From JAWWPY01 sp964412845 (GTDB lineage: Bacteria > Actinomycetota > Actinomycetes > Streptosporangiales > Streptosporangiaceae), in the NCBI GenBank assembly GCA_964412845.1, contig CAYPQM010000184.1:1-12335 (forward strand): a stretch of 12,335 nucleotides of DNA, given 5' to 3'. Position 1 is the first letter of the stretch. Every line of letters begins with the position of its first letter. Position numbers and translations under genes: made by a program. The notes beneath the pieces were generated by a model. That model saw only the letters and a program-made list of their open reading frames with translations. It had not been told where the DNA came from and did not search any database. Positions 1 to 4,735 of this stretch are shown here, one piece after another.

Positions 1-766
1 CGCCGATGAGCAGGGTGGCCAGCATCACGGCCCGCGGGATGGTGCGCTTCGGGTTCCTGGTTTCCTCGGCCAGCGGCGCGGCTCCCTCGAACCCGCCGAA
101 GGCAAGGATCGTGTACACCGATCCGCCGATCACTCCGGAAATGCCGCGGAACCCGCTCGGGGTGTACTTGGTGCTGAACACGCTCAGCGTGTTGTGGTTG
201 CCCGCGTGCACCAGCAGGAAGATCGCGAGTACCAGGAATACCCCGATCTCGAACAGGCCCAGGACGGTGCCCAGCCGCGCCGACGTGCGAATGCCGTAGA
301 AACCGGCCGCGAGCACGATGACGGCACCCAGCAGCGCCCACGGCCACCACAGGCTCGCTGGGTATCCGTGGAACTCGGCGTTGATGGTGGCCGCGGTGGT
401 GAAGCCCAGTTGCAGCAGCACGAGCGGCGGGATCAGGAACCCGACCAGCACATATCCCCAGGCGACCAGGAAGCCGATGGACGGGTGCAGGCCACGGGCG
501 GCGTAGGTGGCCAGCGACCCGGCGGCCGGCATCTCCCGGGCCAGCAAGCCGATGCTGGACGCGCAGAACAGGCACGCGATCAAGGCGAAGATGACGGCCA
601 GCGGCAGGGACCCCCCGGCGAACGCCACGCCGGCCGGGATCGACGCGGCGATGGCGGCGCCCGGCGCCATGTCGGTGATGCTCTGGAACAGGACCTCGCG
701 CAGCCCGATCGCATTGCGCCGGAGCCCCGGCGTGGCCGTGGCCGTCGCAGTCGCCTTTGCCGCCAT
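1..766 (-). CDS. APC-superfamily amino-acid permease, N-terminal part (cut by window edge)
   Basis: Reading the minus strand from an ATG at 764-766 gives 255 codons without a stop before the window edge, so the C-terminus lies outside. A GGAGG-type ribosome site (CCTCC at 772-776 on the plus strand) sits about 5 nt upstream of the ATG. The protein opens with a short Thr/Ala-rich cytoplasmic tail. Next comes a first membrane segment carrying SITDMAPGAAIAASIP, which resembles the unwound TM1 substrate-binding region of APC transporters. Further hydrophobic helices follow, and then an FGGFEGAAPLAEETRNPKR-type stretch, the well-known APC loop after TM6. The family imports or exchanges amino acids or amines across the plasma membrane using ion gradients. 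The substrate cannot be told from this fragment. It is divergent from the acidic protein at 885. No frameshift is seen in the visible part. Confidence 0.9.
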   Translation of the reverse strand, partial: MAAKATATATATPGLRRNAIGLREVLFQSITDMAPGAAIAASIPAGVAFAGGSLPLAVIFALIACLFCASSIGLLAREMPAAGSLATYAARGLHPSIGFLVAWGYVLVGFLIPPLVLLQLGFTTAATINAEFHGYPASLWWPWALLGAVIVLAAGFYGIRTSARLGTVLGLFEIGVFLVLAIFLLVHAGNHNTLSVFSTKYTPSGFRGISGVIGGSVYTILAFGGFEGAAPLAEETRNPKRTIPRAVMLATLLIG

Positions 767-884
767 GGCCGCCTCCGATGTCGCGCTGTCTCCCCTGCCC
801 GGGCTGTCCCCCCTGCCCGGATGGTCTCACGGCCGATGGCGGCCAGGGCAGGCCCAAGATTCCGGCATGGGGGACAATCACCGC

Positions 885-1409
885 ATGCGTGCTGACAGAC
901 CTGAGCCTGCTGGCAGCGGCCGGGATCCGCTTGGTGACCTCAGGGAGCGGCTGGCCCGGCTGCCGGCCGGCCATCCGTCATCGCCGGACTACCGGCCGTC
1001 GCCGGAGCAGGGCGAAGACGGCGGCGTGGCGTACGGGGCTCCGGCCGACTTAGCCAGCGACAGCCACCGGGCGGCAGACAGCGACCGCGGGGAAGACGGC
1101 GACCCGGCGGAAGACAGCGACCGCGGGGAAGAGGCTGACCTGGGCGGCGGCGAGCCAGGACGTGGTGACCTGGGCGGGACCGAGGGCCCGGGGGAGGGCG
1201 CGGCCGACCGGGAGGACAGGGCGGGCGGGCCGCACCCGCGCGGCGCCGGGCGGCCGGGAGGCGCGGACCGCAGCCGCCACAGCCAGCCCACGTCGCGCGG
1301 GCCGGGTCCCGGGCGGTCGCCGGGCGGCGAGCCCTACCGGCCGTGGTTCTCCTCCGGCGTCGGTCCGGACCTGTGGTTCAGCCCGGACTCCGGCGACCGT
1401 TCTGGCTGA
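885..1409 (+). CDS. Small acidic, intrinsically disordered hypothetical protein
   Basis: This is a 174-residue ORF with strong GC3 bias and no recognised catalytic domain. The ATG at 885 is preceded by GGGGGA at 869-874, about 10 nt upstream. An in-frame ATG at 867 has no ribosome site, and I rejected it. The N-terminus (LGDLRERLARLPAGHPSSPDY) resembles the opening of many uncharacterised actinobacterial proteins. The middle is a low-complexity Asp/Glu/Gly/Arg stretch with an in-frame duplication: a 21-bp sequence occurs at 1076-1096 and again at 1112-1132, giving two copies of a DSDRGE peptide. The C-terminus turns aromatic (PYRPWFSSGVGPDLWF), which looks like a binding motif rather than linker. 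The last 32 nt overlap the 3' end of the opposing FHA gene. The function is unknown. The coding call rests on codon bias, the ribosome site and the ordered ends. Confidence 0.6.
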   Translation: MRADRPEPAGSGRDPLGDLRERLARLPAGHPSSPDYRPSPEQGEDGGVAYGAPADLASDSHRAADSDRGEDGDPAEDSDRGEEADLGGGEPGRGDLGGTEGPGEGAADREDRAGGPHPRGAGRPGGADRSRHSQPTSRGPGPGRSPGGEPYRPWFSSGVGPDLWFSPDSGDRSG

Positions 1410-2016
1410 ACTCCCCGGGGTCACGCCGCTGGCGGGGCAGCGAGACCTCAGCCGTGACATCACCGGCGAGCCGGACGCTGTCCCCGTCGGCGAGGCGTGC
1501 CTCCGTGCCAGGAAGCACCCGGTCGCCGTTGACGAAGGTTCCGTTCGTGGACCGCTCATCCCGGATCGTCGCGTTCCCGGAATCACTGACGGTAACTGTG
1601 GCATGACGACGTGACACATTGTCATAGTCCGCGAAGGCCGCCGCGACAAGCGACTCTTCTGGATCACGGCCGAGGACCAGGGAGGTCCCGGCCGGGATCT
1701 CGACGTTGCCGGTCGGGAACGACAGCCGGAGCACCACCGCCGAGATGATCCCGGTCGGTGGCGGCAGTGGCTGGCCGCAGGTCAGGCAGATCACGGAGGA
1801 AGGCTCGCTGATGGCCGAGCCGCAGTGCGGGCAGGCGGCGGCGCCCGGCGACGGGGTGGCCGCCGGGTCGCGGCTCAGGTACTCCTGCATGACCGTCGGC
1901 GGGGTGGCCGGCTCGTTCACCGGACGGTCCCGGGGCAGGTTCGCGCCGCAGGTGAAGCAGATCAGATCGTCCTGCTGGACCGCAGCGGCACAGGCAGGGC
2001 AGGTCAGGGTCGCCAT
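1378..2016 (-). CDS. Double zinc-ribbon plus FHA domain protein
   Basis: The protein has 212 residues and an ATG at 2014-2016, with GGAGG about 6 nt upstream on the minus strand. Two zinc ribbons are visible. The first has CPAC/CFTC cysteines at residues 6, 9, 20 and 23. The second has CPHC/CLTC cysteines at residues 62, 65, 77 and 80. Both match the rubredoxin-like 'double zinc ribbon' pattern. From about residue 92 to 193 there is a full FHA domain with its phosphothreonine-binding landmarks: GR at 116-117, SRRH at 135-138 and STNGT at 156-160. FHA domains bind phosphothreonine peptides, often as partners of Ser/Thr protein kinases (PknB-type). No kinase gene lies in the window, so the partner is unknown. 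There is no signal peptide or membrane helix, so it is cytoplasmic. Its 3' end overlaps the convergent gene at 885-1409 by 32 nt. Confidence 0.88.
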   Translation of the reverse strand: MATLTCPACAAAVQQDDLICFTCGANLPRDRPVNEPATPPTVMQEYLSRDPAATPSPGAAACPHCGSAISEPSSVICLTCGQPLPPPTGIISAVVLRLSFPTGNVEIPAGTSLVLGRDPEESLVAAAFADYDNVSRRHATVTVSDSGNATIRDERSTNGTFVNGDRVLPGTEARLADGDSVRLAGDVTAEVSLPRQRRDPGEFSQNGRRSPG

Positions 2017-2099
2017 GTCGTCCTCCGGGACGGCGGCAGGGAATGTTCACTGAGCCTAACGTGCGCAGCGCCGCAAGGGTGCCCGAGACGGCCAGCCAG

Positions 2100-2112
2100 T
2101 AGCATCAATGGG
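2100..2112 (+). promoter_or_regulatory. Possible -10 box for a leaderless acyl-CoA dehydrogenase transcript
   Basis: TAGCAT at 2100-2105 fits the actinobacterial TANNNT -10 element. It ends 6 nt before the GTG start at 2112, about where transcription would begin. No Shine-Dalgarno sequence precedes the GTG, and the TAG inside this hexamer is an in-frame stop that excludes any earlier start. No convincing -35 is visible. This is inference from spacing only. Confidence 0.35.
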
Positions 2113-3278
2113 TGATCAGCTACCGGCTCAGCGAAGAGCAGGAGGAACTCCGCCAGACGGTCGCGGATTTCGCCCGGGAGGTTATCGCGCCGGTGATCGG
2201 CGGATACTACGAACGGGCTGAGTTCCCCTACGAGATCGTGGCCAGAATGGCGGGCCTCGGCCTGTTCGGATTGCCATTCCCTGAGGAGTTCGGCGGCATG
2301 GGCGGCGACCACTTCGCGCTGTGCCTGGTGCTGGAGGAACTGGCCAGGGTGGATTCTTCGGTGGCCATCACGCTGGAGGCGGCCGTCGCGCTCGGCGCCA
2401 TGCCGGTCTACCGGTTCGGCTCCGCCGAGCAGCGCCACCGCTGGCTGCCCGACCTGTGCGCGGGACATCGCCTGGGGGCGTTCGGGCTGACCGAGGCAGG
2501 CGGCGGGTCTGACATCCCCGGCGGCATGCGGACGACTGCGCGGCTGACCGGCGGAGAGTGGGTGATCGACGGCAGCAAGTCGTTCATCACCAATTCCGGC
2601 ACAACGATCACCTCGCTGATCACCGTGCTGGCGATCACGGGCCGCAAGCCGGACGGTCGCCCGGAGATCTCCGCCATCCTCGTCCCGGCCGGTACCCCCG
2701 GGCTCACCGTCGGGCCGGAGTATTCCAAGGTCGGCTGGTGTGCCTCGGACACCCGGGAACTGGCCTTCGCGTCCTGCCGGGTGCCCGGGGAGAACCTGCT
2801 CGGTGAGCGGGGCCGCGGGTACGCCCAGTTCCTGCAGATCCTGGATGAGGGCCGGATCGCGATAGCCGCCCTGGCCGTGGGGCTCGCCCAGGGCTGCCTG
2901 GACGAGTGCCTCCGGTATGTCGGTGAGCGGGCCGCCTTCGGTCACCGGCTCGGCCATTACCAGGCCATCCAGTTCAAGCTCGCCGACATGGCGGCACGGG
3001 CGCATACCGCGAGGTTGGCCTGGCAGGACGCTTCAGCCCGGCTGGTGGCCGGCGAACCGGTCAAAAGGCTCGCTGCCATCGCCAAGCTGGCGGCCTCGAA
3101 CGCGGCCATGGACAACGCCAGGGACGCCACCCAGATCTTCGGCGGGTACGGCTTCATGAACGAGTTCCCCGTGGCCCGGTTCTACCGCGACGCGAAGGTC
3201 CTGGAGATCGGCGAGGGCACGTCGGAAGTCCAGCGCATGATCATAGCCAGGGAACTCGGCCTCGGCGGCAACAGCTAA
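2112..3278 (+). CDS. Acyl-CoA dehydrogenase
   Basis: This is a 388-residue FAD flavoenzyme of the acyl-CoA dehydrogenase family, of normal length. It should oxidise an acyl-CoA to the trans-2-enoyl-CoA and pass electrons to an electron-transferring flavoprotein. The start is GTG at 2112. An in-frame TAG at 2100 blocks anything upstream, and no ribosome site is seen. The N-terminal helical domain is followed by the beta-domain signature GAFGLTEAGGGSDIPG (about residues 122-137). In the C-terminal domain are the QIFGGYGFMNEFPVARFYRDAK region (about 341-362; the second family signature) and the IGEGTSEVQR motif. Glu368 in that motif occupies the catalytic-base position of short- and medium-chain and glutaryl-type members. 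The chain-length or branched-chain substrate cannot be assigned from sequence alone. It stands alone, divergent from the FHA gene, with no enoyl-CoA hydratase or thiolase nearby. Confidence 0.95.
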   Translation: MISYRLSEEQEELRQTVADFAREVIAPVIGGYYERAEFPYEIVARMAGLGLFGLPFPEEFGGMGGDHFALCLVLEELARVDSSVAITLEAAVALGAMPVYRFGSAEQRHRWLPDLCAGHRLGAFGLTEAGGGSDIPGGMRTTARLTGGEWVIDGSKSFITNSGTTITSLITVLAITGRKPDGRPEISAILVPAGTPGLTVGPEYSKVGWCASDTRELAFASCRVPGENLLGERGRGYAQFLQILDEGRIAIAALAVGLAQGCLDECLRYVGERAAFGHRLGHYQAIQFKLADMAARAHTARLAWQDASARLVAGEPVKRLAAIAKLAASNAAMDNARDATQIFGGYGFMNEFPVARFYRDAKVLEIGEGTSEVQRMIIARELGLGGNS

Positions 3279-3290
3279 TCCGGCACAGCT

Positions 3291-3348
3291 AACCCGTCGT
3301 AGCTACCTATTCAGTAACCCGTCGCGGCTACCCACCAGCCAACCCGTC
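3291..3348. repeat. Three-copy 25-bp-period repeat between convergent genes
   Basis: The core AACCCGTC recurs at 3291, 3316 and 3341, exactly 25 bp apart. In the first two units the similarity continues as GTAGCTACC versus GCGGCTACC. The third unit runs into the stop codon of the minus-strand lipoprotein gene (3347-3349). An 8-bp palindrome, GTAGCTAC, lies at 3299-3306. It does not form an obvious hairpin terminator. Confidence 0.6.
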
Positions 3349-4390
3349 ATCGGAAGATCATCTTTGCCACGTTGAGCGGCGGGTTGAGCAGGTTGAACGA
3401 GGACATCAGGGAGGCGACCCGCTGCAGGTTGCTCGCTTTCACGGACGTCGGGTAGACCCCGAGGGTGACCAGGGACGCGGTTTGGGCCCCCATGTGCTCA
3501 TTGCTGGCCAGCGCCGCCTGCACCGGTGCCGCCTGGGCGGACCGCGACTGCGCCTTCAGCAGCGCGGAGCGGAAGGCCAGCACGGTGCCCCGGTACTTGC
3601 GGGCGAAGGAGCCGAGGGTGAAATAGCCCGACAGCGGCAGGCTGGCCGTCTGGCCACTGCACGCATCGAGCACCGAGGTGGCGCCGAGCTGAGCCTGGGC
3701 CTGGTAGATGACCGGCTCGGTAGCGAGAATGGCACTCACCGCACCACTGCGCAGCGCGCCGACCAGCTGCCCGCTCGGCATGGCCTTCCAGTGCACCGAT
3801 GCCGGGCTGACCCCATCGTTGGTCAGGACCGACTGGGTGGCCAGCGTCTCCTCGCTGTAGGGCAGCGTGGTGCTGAACGGGATCTCCTGCGGCTCGGGCG
3901 TGCCGATCGTCTTGCCCGCGAGCTCGTGGGGGGTGGTCACCCCCGAGCCAGGCCGGGTGAGCACCTGCATCACGCTGGGCGCCGCGTCGTACCCGTCGGC
4001 CACGATGAGGAAGCCGGGGTGGTCGGCAGCGTCCTGGGCGAAGAAGAAGTCGGCGTAGTCGCCGACGGCGACGTCAGCGCTGCCGTTGGTGAGGGCCGCG
4101 ATCTCCTTGCCCACCGAACTGTAGGTCTGGATGTTGACCGTGAGGCCGGCGTTCGCGAACAGGCCGCTGTGCAGGGCTATGTACAGCGGTGCGTCATCAA
4201 CGCCGGGCAGGGCGGCCACCGTTATCGATGACCTGGTGAGCCCGGCGGCGCCTGCCGCGGTGCCAGGTACGTGGCACCCGGCCGCCAGCAGGCTCACGGT
4301 TACCGCTGCGACCCCGGCCGAAACCGCGCGTGACCGGCGCCGGGGCATCCGGCGGGAGATGGGCGTGATATCAGCCTGACTTAACCTCAT
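3347..4390 (-). CDS. ABC-transporter substrate-binding lipoprotein, NMT1/SsuA/TauA type
   Basis: The protein has 347 residues. The start ATG at 4388-4390 has GAGGAG about 4 nt upstream. The N-terminus is a lipoprotein signal peptide: an Arg-rich n-region (MPRRRSRAVS), a hydrophobic core, and a lipobox ending LLAAGC with the lipidated Cys at residue 39. The mature part matches the periplasmic-binding-protein-like fold used for sulfonates, nitrate, taurine and thiamine-pyrimidine precursors. Recognisable elements are VAALPGVDDAPLYIALHSGLF near the start, the GSADVAVGDYADFFFAQ region, and an ELAGKTIGTPEP strand-turn. It should sit on the outer face of the membrane and deliver a small anionic or heterocyclic ligand to an ABC permease. 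No permease or ATPase gene is adjacent, so it is an orphan binding protein here. The substrate is unassigned. It is divergent from the conservon across a repeat-rich region. Confidence 0.87.
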   Translation of the reverse strand: MRLSQADITPISRRMPRRRSRAVSAGVAAVTVSLLAAGCHVPGTAAGAAGLTRSSITVAALPGVDDAPLYIALHSGLFANAGLTVNIQTYSSVGKEIAALTNGSADVAVGDYADFFFAQDAADHPGFLIVADGYDAAPSVMQVLTRPGSGVTTPHELAGKTIGTPEPQEIPFSTTLPYSEETLATQSVLTNDGVSPASVHWKAMPSGQLVGALRSGAVSAILATEPVIYQAQAQLGATSVLDACSGQTASLPLSGYFTLGSFARKYRGTVLAFRSALLKAQSRSAQAAPVQAALASNEHMGAQTASLVTLGVYPTSVKASNLQRVASLMSSFNLLNPPLNVAKMIFR

Positions 4391-4433
4391 GACGCTCCTC
4401 GGGAACAGAGGCCGACAGCGAAACTCGGCTCAG

Positions 4434-4460
4434 ACAGTTCGGACAGTTCGGACAGAACGG
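4434..4460. repeat. Three tandem 9-bp units upstream of the lipoprotein gene
   Basis: ACAGTTCGG occurs at 4434-4442 and 4443-4451, followed by the related ACAGAACGG at 4452-4460. The junction forms a GTTC-N5-GAAC inverted repeat at 4446-4458. It lies about 45-70 nt upstream of the minus-strand lipoprotein start, a position suited to an operator. The regulator is unknown. Confidence 0.5.
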
Positions 4461-4479
4461 AACACGGCTGCAGCGCCAG

Positions 4480-4542
4480 AGAGTACTCTACTGGCGTCAA
4501 CCTATACAGACTGGCGTCGACCTATACAGCAAACGTCACGTT
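4480..4542. promoter_or_regulatory. Candidate operator cluster between lipoprotein gene and conservon
   Basis: Three elements are packed together. AGAGTACTCT at 4480-4489 is a perfect 10-bp palindrome. A 20-bp tandem direct repeat follows at 4491-4510 and 4511-4530 (CTGGCGTC[A/G]ACCTATACAG[A/C], 18 of 20 identical). AACGTCACGTT at 4532-4542 is a perfect palindrome around a central C. The direct-repeat period of two helical turns is typical of binding by a dimer or tandem monomers on one DNA face. The cluster could control the minus-strand lipoprotein gene, the plus-strand conservon or both. No clean -35/-10 pair could be assigned. Confidence 0.5.
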
Positions 4543-4586
4543 AGATCGGCTTTACGACGTGGTGTAGGTATTGATGCCTGCTGGAT

Positions 4587-4602
4587 GGTTAAGAGGTTAA
4601 GA
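4587..4602. repeat. Tandem 8-bp repeat GGTTAAGA
   Basis: GGTTAAGA occurs twice in direct succession, at 4587-4594 and 4595-4602, about 60 nt before the leader ORF that precedes the conservon. It may be part of the promoter or 5' untranslated region. Its function is unknown. Confidence 0.4.
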
Positions 4603-4664
4603 TCAGCCCTTGACCGCGCCCGCGCGCGGGGCTCGCAGAATCGTCACCCGGGAAGGGGTGCGTC

Positions 4665-4721
4665 ATGTCGGTTCCGCCGAAAATCCTGCGGGCCCGCGGG
4701 CCCGCCGTGGTCGCCAGGTGA
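4665..4721 (+). CDS. Possible 18-residue leader peptide overlapping the kinase start region
   Basis: ATG at 4665 is preceded by GGAAGGGG (4651-4658) with a 6-nt spacer. This is the best ribosome site in the region and clearly better than any in front of the kinase frame. The ORF encodes MSVPPKILRARGPAVVAR and ends in TGA at 4719-4721. That stop overlaps a GTG in the kinase frame (4718-4720) as GTGA, the arrangement of translational coupling. It may be a genuine coupled leader. Alternatively it may be the true kinase N-terminus separated by a frameshift. It is too short for codon statistics to help. Confidence 0.35.
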   Translation: MSVPPKILRARGPAVVAR

Positions 4722-4735
4722 GAGGTACAGAGGCT

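Noticed and set aside
194..895. 233-codon open frame on the plus strand
   Set aside because: It lies antisense to the permease. The composition (Arg/Gln/Gly-rich) is that of a GC-rich shadow frame, and the minus-strand reading has clear APC motifs.
1076..1132. Direct 21-bp repeats considered as a CRISPR or regulatory repeat
   Set aside because: There are only two copies, they are in frame within an acidic coding sequence, and the 15-bp gap is coding. They are better explained as an internal peptide duplication.
1050..1667. 205-codon minus-strand frame across the acidic protein and FHA 3' ends
   Set aside because: It overlaps two better-supported genes in other frames, and its low-complexity translation has no domain.
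2004..3005. 333-codon minus-strand frame
   Set aside because: It is a shadow of the acyl-CoA dehydrogenase, whose signatures and catalytic Glu are unambiguous on the other strand.
3482..4231. 249-codon plus-strand frame opposite the lipoprotein
   Set aside because: The minus strand encodes a signal peptide and a complete binding-protein fold. The plus frame has no recognisable motif.
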